Origin: Sulfurimonadaceae bacterium
GTDB taxonomy: Bacteria; Campylobacterota; Campylobacteria; Campylobacterales; Sulfurimonadaceae
Reading direction: 5' to 3'
Length of the DNA: 13,217 nucleotides
Assembly (NCBI GenBank): GCA_026193155.1
Contig: JAPHSI010000198.1
Coordinates: 1-13,217, forward strand
A program made the translations under genes and the position numbers. Positions within the stretch are counted from its first letter, which is position 1, and each line of letters starts with the position of its first letter. The notes below the pieces were generated by a model. It was not told the DNA's origin and did no database searches. It worked only from the letters and a program-made list of their open reading frames with translations. Of the stretch, positions 7,091-13,217 are shown one piece after another.

Positions 7091-8443
7091 ATGAGTGGTG
7101 AAGAGTTAATTAAAAGATTTGAAAGAGCAGACTGTAATGAAAACAAAGTTTTTTATCAAGCTATGGAGGAAGTTATTTACTCAATAGCACCTTTGTTAGA
7201 GTCTGATGAAAGATATAAAGAAAACTCTATTATAGAGCGTTTGGTTGTACCTGATAGAATTATAAAATTTAAAGTTGTCTGGATGGATGATAATCAAAAT
7301 ATCCAAGTAAATACAGGATTTCGTGTACAGTTTAATAATGCTCTTGGACCATACAAAGGCGGACTTCGTTTTCATCCGACAGTTAATGAAGGTGTATTGA
7401 AATTCTTAGGGTTTGAGCAGATATTTAAAAATGCACTTACAGGACTTCCTATAGGTGGTGCTAAGGGTGGTAGTGATTTTGACCCTAAAGGTAAAAGTGA
7501 CTTTGAAGTTATGAAGTTTTGTTCTGCATTTATGACCGAACTTCATAAGTATATAGGTGCTCGTATTGACGTTCCCGCAGGTGATATAGGAGTCGGAGCT
7601 CGTGAAATAGGATACCTTTTTGGAGAGTATAAAAAAATTACATCTACATATGATGGAATACTTACAGGAAAACCTTTTATGTTCGGTGGTTCACTTATGC
7701 GTCCAGAAGCTACAGGATACGGGCTTATATATTTTACTCAAACAATGTTAGAACTTGAAGAAAAAGAACCCCTTGCTGGTAAAATATGTACGGTAAGCGG
7801 TAGTGGAAATGTAGCCCTTCATGCCATTGAAAAACTTTACCACTTAGGTGCTATACCTGTTTCATGTTCAGATTCCAAAGGTACTATCCATCATCCAAAA
7901 GGGGTTGATTTAGAACTTTTAAAAGAGATGAAATTTGTTAAACGTGTATCTTTAGAAGATTATGTAGATACTCATCCGGATGCAAGGTATATACCTAAAG
8001 ATGATTACCCTGAAGAAGGTCATGCAGTGTGGGACATACCATGTTATGCAGCATTTCCATGTGCTACTCAAAATGAACTTACAGGTATGGATGCACAAAA
8101 CCTTATTGCAAACGGTGTTGAGGTTGTAGCTGAGGGTGCAAATATGCCATCGACTCCAAAAGCAATAAATGACTTTTTATCTCATAAAATATGTTTTGCA
8201 CCTGCAAAAGCTGCAAATGCAGGCGGTGTTGCGGTAAGCGAGTTTGAAATGGCTCAAAATGCTGCTATGGGTAAATGGAGTTTTGAAAAAGTTGATGAAA
8301 GACTTAAAACAACTATGCAACAGATAGCAAAACGTGTAGTTTTAACAGCACAAGATTACGGTGTTGAAGGTAACTATGTTGATGGTGCTAATATAGCAGG
8401 TTTTAAAAGAGTTGCGGATGCTATGATAGCTGAAGGTATCTAA
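7091..8443 (+). CDS. gdhA: Glutamate dehydrogenase, NADP-type hexameric family
   Basis: Catalyses reversible reductive amination of 2-oxoglutarate to glutamate, a cytoplasmic ammonium-assimilation step. It has 450 residues, the standard length of the small hexameric enzymes. Substrate-binding and catalytic residues are Lys89 (YKGGLRFHP), Lys113, Lys125 (IGGAKGGSDFDPKG) and Asp165 (VPAGDIGVG). The Rossmann part carries VSGSGNVA (235-242) followed by SDSKG (260-264). A Ser-Asp-Ser at the end of that strand is typical of NADPH-preferring members, so NADP use is inferred. PCATQNEL (323-330), AEGANMPST and PAKAANAGGVAVSEFEMAQN complete the family pattern. AAAGGG lies nine bases before the ATG. It follows frdB closely, so cotranscription with the frd operon is likely. 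Confidence 0.95.
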   Translation: MSGEELIKRFERADCNENKVFYQAMEEVIYSIAPLLESDERYKENSIIERLVVPDRIIKFKVVWMDDNQNIQVNTGFRVQFNNALGPYKGGLRFHPTVNEGVLKFLGFEQIFKNALTGLPIGGAKGGSDFDPKGKSDFEVMKFCSAFMTELHKYIGARIDVPAGDIGVGAREIGYLFGEYKKITSTYDGILTGKPFMFGGSLMRPEATGYGLIYFTQTMLELEEKEPLAGKICTVSGSGNVALHAIEKLYHLGAIPVSCSDSKGTIHHPKGVDLELLKEMKFVKRVSLEDYVDTHPDARYIPKDDYPEEGHAVWDIPCYAAFPCATQNELTGMDAQNLIANGVEVVAEGANMPSTPKAINDFLSHKICFAPAKAANAGGVAVSEFEMAQNAAMGKWSFEKVDERLKTTMQQIAKRVVLTAQDYGVEGNYVDGANIAGFKRVADAMIAEGI

Positions 8444-8445
8444 AA

Positions 8446-9636
8446 GTGAATCCTTTTTTTAGTGAACAACTTTCAAAGATTAAGGGAATAAATGAATATC
8501 AATTTATTCAAGATATAAATGTTGTTCTAAATAGCTTTGGTCTTAGTGTAGTAAAAATACTGCTTATACTTTTTATATCTCTATTCTTATTTATATTAAG
8601 AAAATATTTTTATTCTTTTGTGGAAAAAATATTTGTAAAACTAAACTATACTAAAAAAAAGTCACATGAAATATTATTATCTTTAAAGAGTGTATTTGAG
8701 TATTTGTTAATATTTATAAATATTGAGATTATTATATATATATTGAATGATTTTAAATCTATAGAGTTTGTAAGTATGTTTTTTACAATCGTTTATATCA
8801 TCATGTTAACTCTTGCAGTTTATAAAGTTGTAAATAAAATAGCAGCCATAAAAATAAATGCAATAGACAGTTCAAAATCAAAAATAAAAGCATCTGTTAT
8901 AAACGTAGGTATAAAAATAGTCAACTTTATGATTTTGATTACGGGTTTACTCGTAATCCTTCACTCTGCAGGTGTAAACTTAACTGCTGTACTATCTGGT
9001 CTTGGAATAGGTGGTTTTGCAGTAGCACTGGCAGCAAAAGATTCTCTTGCAAACTTTTTTGGAACACTCTCAATCCTTTTAAGTGATACATTCAGGCAAG
9101 GTGACTGGATTGTAGCTGATGGAGTCGAGGGGACAGTTGTTGAGATAGGACTTCGCGTAACTATAATCCGTACGTTTGACAATGCTCTTATATCTGTTCC
9201 AAATGCAAACCTAGCAAATGCCGATATTAAAAACTGGAACAGACGTGAACTGGGTCGTCGAATAAAGATGAGCCTAGGAGTTAAGTATGACTCAAAAAGC
9301 CAAGATATTAAAAATGCTATACAAGATATAAGAGAGATGCTTATAAACCATCCGCATATAGCTTCACAAAATACTGAAATAAACAGAAGTGCAAAACAGG
9401 AAACCAAGATGATATCTTATGAAGATGCACACGGTATAAAGCAAACACTTTTGGTTTACTTGGATGAGTTTGGCGGCTCAAGCATAAACATACTTGTATA
9501 TTGTTTCTCAAAAACCGTAAACTGGGCTGAATGGTTGGAAGTCAAAGAGGACGTTATGCATAAAATAATGGAAATCTTTGAGAAAAACAACTTAGAATTT
9601 GCCTTTCCTTCTATGTCTATATATAAAGAGAATTAA
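8446..9636 (+). CDS. Mechanosensitive ion channel, MscS family
   Basis: A 396-residue inner-membrane channel of the kind that opens on hypo-osmotic shock. Predicted helices lie at about 33-52, 83-101, 107-127 and 152-172. A pore-lining segment follows at about 177-207, with GVNLTAVLSGLGIGGFAVAL and then AAKDSLANFFG. The beta domain follows: GDWIVADGVEGTVVEIGLR (219-237), with the typical RTFDNALISVPNANLAN. It has more transmembrane helices than E. coli MscS and resembles the mid-sized YbdG/YnaI-like members. The start is GTG at 8446, two bases after the gdhA stop, with GAAGG inside the end of gdhA nine bases upstream; this supports translational coupling. Its physiological link to gdhA (glutamate as an osmolyte) is only a guess. 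Confidence 0.9.
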   Translation: MNPFFSEQLSKIKGINEYQFIQDINVVLNSFGLSVVKILLILFISLFLFILRKYFYSFVEKIFVKLNYTKKKSHEILLSLKSVFEYLLIFINIEIIIYILNDFKSIEFVSMFFTIVYIIMLTLAVYKVVNKIAAIKINAIDSSKSKIKASVINVGIKIVNFMILITGLLVILHSAGVNLTAVLSGLGIGGFAVALAAKDSLANFFGTLSILLSDTFRQGDWIVADGVEGTVVEIGLRVTIIRTFDNALISVPNANLANADIKNWNRRELGRRIKMSLGVKYDSKSQDIKNAIQDIREMLINHPHIASQNTEINRSAKQETKMISYEDAHGIKQTLLVYLDEFGGSSINILVYCFSKTVNWAEWLEVKEDVMHKIMEIFEKNNLEFAFPSMSIYKEN

Positions 9637-9654
9637 AGTTTAACCACTTTTTTT
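9635..9654 (+). terminator. Weak intrinsic terminator candidate after the MscS gene
   Basis: AAAGT (9635-9639) pairs with ACTTT (9646-9650) around a six-base loop and runs directly into a T-tract (9648-9654). The stem is only five AU-rich pairs and overlaps the stop codon, so termination would be inefficient at best. Confidence 0.35.
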
Positions 9655-9796
9655 CTTAATCATAAAAATAATTCACTTATCAACCTAGCAAAATAAATAA
9701 TTAATAAAATTATAAATACTTACAATACTAGAGTGGATTTTGTTGGTTATCATCATGCAATTAACATAGGCGTAAACAAAACCATATTTATTACAA

Positions 9797-9802
9797 TATA
9801 AT
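9797..9802 (+). promoter_or_regulatory. Candidate promoter for the lipoprotein genes
   Basis: A perfect TATAAT within the 229-nt AT-rich gap 9637-9865, implying a leader of about 57 nt before the ATG at 9866. No -35 consensus is seen. A weak long-range pairing (TTTTGTT at about 9737 with AACAAAA at about 9776) is present; nothing else in this gap looks functional. Confidence 0.4.
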
Positions 9803-9865
9803 CACATTAATGTTTATTTTAGATTAATTTTGTAGTATTTTATATTTATTTTAAAAGGATTATAA

Positions 9866-10615
9866 ATGTTAAAAAATATTATGATGTCTTTGGCATTAGT
9901 TCTTATGTTGACTGCTTGTGGAAGTGACAGTAGTTCTAGCCCTGAAGTTGCTTCTATAGAAAGCCCTGAAAATACTCAGGACACTACAATTACATATAAT
10001 GGAATCACATATGGCAGTGTTATATCAAGTGCCACGGGTAGAACTTGGTTAGACAGAAATTTAGGTGCTGAAAAAGTATGTAACCCTGAAGTGACTGAGA
10101 GTGCTTGTTGGGGAGACTTATATCAGTGGGGTAGAGAAGCTGATGGACACCAAGAAACTAACAGTACATTTGTAGACTCTTTAGCGGCAGATATTGTGAA
10201 TGTTGGAAATGCATTCTTAGGCGGAAACACTGAAGACTGGACTACAGCTGATGAAAACGGTAGTGAGAGAAAAATAAATTGGAACAAAACTGATGGTTCG
10301 GTAATATGTCCAGTCGGCTACAGAGTACCAACAGTAGCAGAGTTTGAAAACGAGATAGATGGATTAGATTTAAATAATTCTAATGATATTTTAAACAGCT
10401 TTTTAAAACTTCCTATTACACAATATAGAAAACCAGAGGATGGCAGTAAAAGTTATGTAAGTATTGGTGTATATCATACTCAAGATATTTATGTTGATAC
10501 TACAGTAAATGTCACTTATGATAATCATATAATAACCTTTAATTCAACCAGTATAGACACTAATGGAACTGCTGACTTTCATTTTGGACTCCCTGTTAGA
10601 TGTATAAAAGACTAG
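9866..10615 (+). CDS. FISUMP-domain lipoprotein
   Basis: A 249-residue predicted lipoprotein. A short hydrophobic signal ends in the lipobox LTAC with the acylated Cys at 18, followed by a Ser-rich, low-complexity linker to about residue 40. The rest matches the Fibrobacter succinogenes major paralogous (FISUMP) domain: GRTWLDRNLGA (58-68), GDLYQWGREADGH (83-95), CPVGYRVPTVAEF (148-160) and the closing GLPVRCIKD. The domain occurs in many secreted and surface proteins; its biochemical role is not established. AAAAGGAT precedes the ATG at a normal distance. A second lipoprotein gene starts 19 bases after the stop, so the two are probably cotranscribed. Confidence 0.85.
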   Translation: MLKNIMMSLALVLMLTACGSDSSSSPEVASIESPENTQDTTITYNGITYGSVISSATGRTWLDRNLGAEKVCNPEVTESACWGDLYQWGREADGHQETNSTFVDSLAADIVNVGNAFLGGNTEDWTTADENGSERKINWNKTDGSVICPVGYRVPTVAEFENEIDGLDLNNSNDILNSFLKLPITQYRKPEDGSKSYVSIGVYHTQDIYVDTTVNVTYDNHIITFNSTSIDTNGTADFHFGLPVRCIKD

Positions 10616-10634
10616 ATAAAATAAAGGATATATA

Positions 10635-11171
10635 ATGAAAAAAATTAGTTTGGCAATAATAATTGCATTGAGTTTTTTAATGTCTGGATGTGGTTCTTCT
10701 CAACCAAGTGTACCAAAGGTACAAACAAGTGAAAAGTTTAAAGTTGGAGGGATAAAATTTTATCTTTCTGAAAAAGTTAAAAGTGATATTAAGTATCACA
10801 CTCAGGAAGAATTTACAACAATGTTAACGGATAGTATATCTAGTTCTTTGGAGGAAAAAGGTTATCTATCTACTAGTCCTGATATGAATGAGATAAATAT
10901 AAAAGTAAATTATCAAAGAAAATATGTTGGTGAAGATACACCTTTTCCTTCTGATTCTTTAGCTTATCCTGTGTTTAGTTATAACATTACAGTTTTAGAT
11001 GGAACAAAAGAATTAACTGAAATCAATAAAAACGATATGCAATATAGGGGTAGTTTTACTATGAATCTTAAAGTTATGGCAGCTCAATTGAAAGAGAAAA
11101 AATATGAGATTGATTTTATAAAAGCTTTATCAAACTCTATTGCAAAAGATATTATTAATTTAAAAAGCTAA
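10635..11171 (+). CDS. Small predicted lipoprotein of unknown function
   Basis: 178 residues. The signal peptide has a Lys-rich start, a hydrophobic core and a lipobox MSGC, with the acylated Cys at 19. The mature part is a mixed alpha/beta sequence with no Cys beyond the lipobox and no motif I recognise. It includes a hydrophilic N-terminal stretch, a region around 63-77 that may be helical (SLEEKGYLSTSP follows), a beta-rich middle (INIKVNYQRKYVG) and a C-terminal helix-like end. The layout recalls periplasmic or outer-membrane lipoproteins that bind a partner protein, but I cannot assign a family. AAAGGA precedes the ATG. The gene sits 19 bases after the FISUMP lipoprotein and is followed by a strong hairpin. 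Confidence 0.75.
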   Translation: MKKISLAIIIALSFLMSGCGSSQPSVPKVQTSEKFKVGGIKFYLSEKVKSDIKYHTQEEFTTMLTDSISSSLEEKGYLSTSPDMNEINIKVNYQRKYVGEDTPFPSDSLAYPVFSYNITVLDGTKELTEINKNDMQYRGSFTMNLKVMAAQLKEKKYEIDFIKALSNSIAKDIINLKS

Positions 11172-11175
11172 TTTA

Positions 11176-11211
11176 TTTGCTTATTCCCATTATCTTCAAT
11201 GGGAAAGCAAA
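11176..11211. repeat. Strong stem-loop after the second lipoprotein gene
   Basis: TTTGCTT (11176-11182) pairs with AAGCAAA (11205-11211) and TCCCATT (11185-11191) with AATGGGA (11198-11204). This leaves a two-base AT bulge on one side and a six-base loop (ATCTTC): 14 pairs in all. It begins five bases after the stop codon. Neither strand has a run of T after the stem, so it is not a canonical intrinsic terminator. It may stabilise the 3' end of the mRNA, or be an end structure of the degraded mobile element that follows. Confidence 0.65.
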
Positions 11212-11253
11212 ATTACACTACACTATACAAATAACATAATCAATTTACAATAA

Positions 11254-11481
11254 AAGCAAAAACAAAAAATCATAAAAAGAGAAAATACGATTGTAACGAG
11301 CCGTTCAAAAAGTTTTCAAGAACATTTTGATAGTATACAAACAAGAGAAGATAGAAACTTCTCTATAATTAATGCATATTTAGATGGTCACTCACAAGTA
11401 GAAATCGTACAATATTTAGGAGTATCAAAATCGTTAATATCAAAGGTAGTAAAAAGTGGAGATTCATTCGCAGGGGTGTAA
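11254..11481 (+). pseudogene. 3' remnant of a transposase gene, probably Y1 (IS200/REP-associated) type
   Basis: The frame is open for 75 codons from just after a TAA at 11251 to the TAA at 11479, with no ATG and no ribosome site. The translation has a stretch reading SFQEHFDSIQTREDRN and then a helix-turn-helix, AYLDGHSQVEIVQYLGVSKS followed by LISKVVKSGDSFAGV. Such a C-terminal helix-turn-helix with a short KSG tail is, to my knowledge, the end of many Campylobacterota Y1-type transposases. The HUH catalytic domain with its HxH motif and Tyr is entirely missing, so this is a 5'-truncated relic. The family assignment rests on recall of that tail; another helix-turn-helix protein cannot be excluded. 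An inverted copy of the last ten codons lies at 12340-12368. Confidence 0.6.
11453..11480 (+). repeat. Left arm of a 28-bp imperfect inverted repeat
   Basis: Starts AAAGTGGAGATTCA and ends CAGGGGTGTA. It matches the reverse complement of 12340-12367 at 25 of 28 positions. It is the last part of the transposase remnant, up to its stop codon. Within it AGTG can pair with CATT (one G-U) around GAGATT. Confidence 0.8.
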
Positions 11482-11842
11482 TTATGGAAATGACATCGGT
11501 ATACAAACAGGAATAAGCTCTCAAATAGAGGTACTCCAGGAAAACTCTAATAATTTAAATATACATATGCATTCACAAGGAAATATCATTACATCTAAGG
11601 GTGCTAAAAATACTGATAATGGGCATAGTTACAATAGTTACGGTTCGCCTATAGGTGATGATACTATGAACAGTGTTTTTAAAAATGATATAGGAGATAA
11701 ACCTATAGTACAAAAAAATGATGGAGATTATGTCAGTTATCCATTAAATATATTTGATCCATCTACTTACTCACTACCCGGACATCCAACGGAAAACTAC
11801 GGGACAGCTAAAGCAAAAAAAGAGAAAGCTCTTATTAAATAG
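11456..11842 (+). CDS. Unrecognised 128-codon ORF, possibly truncated
   Basis: The open frame starts at a GTG inside the transposase tail, with AAAGG nine bases upstream, and ends eight bases before the next gene. The protein is hydrophilic and rich in Asn, Gly, Ser and Lys. It has no signal peptide or membrane segment and only one Cys. HSQG occurs twice, at residues 4-7 and 39-42. The first in-frame ATG (codon 38) has no ribosome site. Because the first eight codons lie in the repeat arm, the protein may be a fusion to repeat-derived codons, or the C-terminal part of a longer gene cut by the element. I do not recognise a family and cannot assign a role. Close spacing suggests cotranscription with the lipoprotein that follows. 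Confidence 0.45.
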   Translation: MEIHSQGCNYGNDIGIQTGISSQIEVLQENSNNLNIHMHSQGNIITSKGAKNTDNGHSYNSYGSPIGDDTMNSVFKNDIGDKPIVQKNDGDYVSYPLNIFDPSTYSLPGHPTENYGTAKAKKEKALIK

Positions 11843-11850
11843 GAAAAAAT

Positions 11851-12324
11851 ATGTATAAAATCATTTTATTATCAATAGTAAGTTTAGCATTTATAACTGC
11901 TTGTTCAAGGCCCAATTTTATGGGTGCAGAAATGTATAATAGCTTAAAAGGGTTTTATGCTGAAAGATGGTATCTAAATCCTGAATATAATGAAGATGAA
12001 ATACCAAAAGGTACAAAATTTTATGGTGTTAGTGCAGATAAAATTAAGCATAAATTTATTGTTAGATATTATATTATTAAACCTAATGGAAATAATATGG
12101 AAGAAATTCCAAAAAAAGACATGTGGATGGTAAAACAAGAGAATTATTTATATGTTAAAGATATAAATAATAAGTTTATAAAGTCTGAGTATGCTCCAGG
12201 GGGAAAGTATGATTTAAAATTTATACCAATTAAAGAGTGTATAGATTCTAAATGGTGTAAACTATATGAAAATATGTATGATAAAGAGTTATATATAAAA
12301 AGGTCTGCTATTGAGCAGAGGTAA
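11851..12324 (+). CDS. Small predicted lipoprotein with possible SH3-like C-terminus
   Basis: 157 residues. The signal peptide ends in the lipobox ITAC with the acylated Cys at 18. The mature part is rich in Lys, Tyr and aromatic residues. Near the C-terminus, FIPIKECIDSKWCKLYE followed by ELYIKRSAI looks like the end of a bacterial SH3-type beta barrel, with a Cys pair (CIDSKWC) that could form a disulfide outside the cytoplasm. This fold suggestion is by eye only. AGGAAAAAAT precedes the ATG, eight bases after the previous stop. The gene lies inside the inverted-repeat pair and is markedly AT-rich, consistent with acquisition. I cannot name a function. Confidence 0.7.
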   Translation: MYKIILLSIVSLAFITACSRPNFMGAEMYNSLKGFYAERWYLNPEYNEDEIPKGTKFYGVSADKIKHKFIVRYYIIKPNGNNMEEIPKKDMWMVKQENYLYVKDINNKFIKSEYAPGGKYDLKFIPIKECIDSKWCKLYENMYDKELYIKRSAIEQR

Positions 12325-12339
12325 AAATGTAAAAGAAAA

Positions 12340-12367
12340 TATACCCCTGTGAGTGAATCTCCACTTT
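12340..12367 (-). repeat. Right arm of the 28-bp inverted repeat (second copy of the transposase tail)
   Basis: Read on the minus strand it matches 11453-11480 with three substitutions and, in the transposase frame, encodes KSGDSLTGV instead of KSGDSFAGV. No transposase codons precede it: the end of the glycohydrolase gene is about 11 bases away. On the plus strand AGTG-AATCTC-CACT followed by TTTTAGTTT could act as a weak terminator for the lipoprotein gene. Confidence 0.8.
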
Positions 12368-12378
12368 TAGTTTAAACT

Positions 12379-13217
12379 TCAAAGATTCTCAGTCAATCCC
12401 TCCGCTAACTTCAAAATCTCATCTTTTCTAGTAAGCCCGTCTATAAACCTTTGAGGGATTCCTTGGATTCCGACTTGTGCACCGACCAAAGCTCCAGTGA
12501 GCATAGCTCTTGCCATATTTTGTCCGCCACCGTTTAGTGCATGTAACACTGCATTTTCAAAGTTATTTTTATATGTAGCTGTTAAAAAGTATACAGCTGG
12601 GACTATGTGGTAGATGGCACAGGGCATCCCGTACACCAGTGATGCTTTCCATGCAGGTTCTATTTTTATACTTTCATCTTCAACGGCTTGAGTTATGAAC
12701 ATTGGAGTTAGAAGTGCATCAGGAGAAGAGAAAACACCATCCCTGTTTGGCTCTTTTACACCTAGTTTTGGAGGTTTGAAACTGTCGGTAGTTACAGCGT
12801 GAAAAGGGAGCTTTTTATCTTTTACCATATCCATAAGTTTTACTGAAAGCTTAGAGTTAAAAGGCTCTCCAATTATGAGCTGAGATAGAACAGCCGAGTA
12901 GGCAACTGTTATAGATGCTACTGTTGCATCTATCTGGGTGACATTTGTATTTTCCCATACATTTTTTGCCATGGCTTTTGGGTCTTTTGCGTAGTAAATC
13001 GCAATAGCCAAAACTCTCTCAATTGCCTCTGTAGTATCGGCTAACGTACCTATCTCATCCCAAGAACATTTTCCTTTGATTCTTTGATCGTATGATGCTC
13101 TTATTGACTGAGAGGTGTATCCTCCCGGACCTGAGTTAGGGGTACCGTCCATTTTAGGAAATAAATCTTCATCAAGTCTCTTGGTAAAATCCTCATTGTT
13201 ATAACCCTTGTTTTCAA
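12379..13217 (-). CDS. ADP-ribosylglycohydrolase-family protein, 3' part (gene continues past right edge)
   Basis: The minus-strand frame is open to the right edge, so the ATG at 13152 is most likely internal; 21 further in-frame codons lie upstream of it, with no stop. About 278 residues are visible. Family features are GTLADTTEAIERVLAIAIYY, where active members have a DDT-type block, and the C-terminal glycine-rich helix start followed by ALTGAL-like MLTGALVGAQVGIQGIPQRF. In DraG/ADPRH enzymes that glycine-rich site reads GGDTDT and binds two metal ions. Here it reads NGGGQNM (12514-12534), so both Asp are lost. Catalysis by the standard mechanism is therefore doubtful, and the protein may be a divergent or non-hydrolytic member. 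It is convergent with the accessory genes, ending about 11 bases from the right repeat arm. Confidence 0.8.
   Translation of the reverse strand, partial: ENKGYNNEDFTKRLDEDLFPKMDGTPNSGPGGYTSQSIRASYDQRIKGKCSWDEIGTLADTTEAIERVLAIAIYYAKDPKAMAKNVWENTNVTQIDATVASITVAYSAVLSQLIIGEPFNSKLSVKLMDMVKDKKLPFHAVTTDSFKPPKLGVKEPNRDGVFSSPDALLTPMFITQAVEDESIKIEPAWKASLVYGMPCAIYHIVPAVYFLTATYKNNFENAVLHALNGGGQNMARAMLTGALVGAQVGIQGIPQRFIDGLTRKDEILKLAEGLTENL

Noticed and set aside
8961..9407. Long minus-strand ORF opposite the MscS gene
   Set aside because: It is the antisense shadow of a well-conserved MscS coding region, with no family features or ribosome site.
9637..9865. Integron-type attC site or small RNA in the gap before the FISUMP lipoprotein
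   Set aside because: No paired GTTRRRY/RYYYAAC core sites and only weak long-range AT pairing are seen; a promoter is the only supportable element.
13150..13152. ATG as the start of the glycohydrolase-family gene
   Set aside because: The frame continues open for 21 more codons to the window edge, with no ribosome site before this ATG; the gene is treated as partial.

Overview
The window looks like chromosomal DNA of a Campylobacterota (Epsilonproteobacteria) member, possibly a Sulfurimonas-like marine or sediment bacterium. The evidence is low-GC coding with AAGGA-type ribosome sites, a frdCAB succinate:quinone oxidoreductase operon that matches Wolinella succinogenes residue for residue at its cofactor sites, and tightly overlapped genes. 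Genus assignment is an inference; no rRNA or other marker is present.

Left part (1-3449, minus strand): the start of an NADH dehydrogenase (complex I) operon in the order nuoA, nuoB, nuoCD (fused), nuoE, nuoF, with nuoF running off the left edge. Adjacent genes overlap except for a 103-nt spacer between nuoCD and nuoE. The fused NuoCD, the presence of NuoE/NuoF and the E. coli-like NuoA differ from the NuoE/F-less complex I of Campylobacter and Helicobacter. The nucleotide-binding loop of NuoF is atypical.

Middle (3450-9636, plus strand): a 146-nt divergent promoter region, then frdC-frdA-frdB (dihaem cytochrome b, covalent-FAD flavoprotein, three-cluster iron-sulfur protein), an NADP-type glutamate dehydrogenase 27 nt later, and a MscS-family channel 2 nt after that. 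The spacing suggests one transcript. FrdC keeps all four haem histidines and the quinol-site Glu, but has Ile where Wolinella FrdC has the E-pathway Glu180. Together with complex I, this enzyme links NADH and succinate/fumarate to the quinone pool.

Right part (9637-13217): an AT-rich accessory stretch. It holds a FISUMP-domain lipoprotein, a second small lipoprotein, a strong hairpin, the 3' remnant of what looks like a Y1-type transposase, an unrecognised 128-codon ORF and a third lipoprotein. On the opposite strand lies the 3' part of an ADP-ribosylglycohydrolase-family gene whose metal-binding DTD motif is degenerate. The most unusual structure is an imperfect inverted repeat (25 of 28 positions identical). 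It consists of the transposase-tail sequence and a second inverted copy, and it brackets the 128-codon ORF plus lipoprotein (about 11453-12367) like a small captured cassette.
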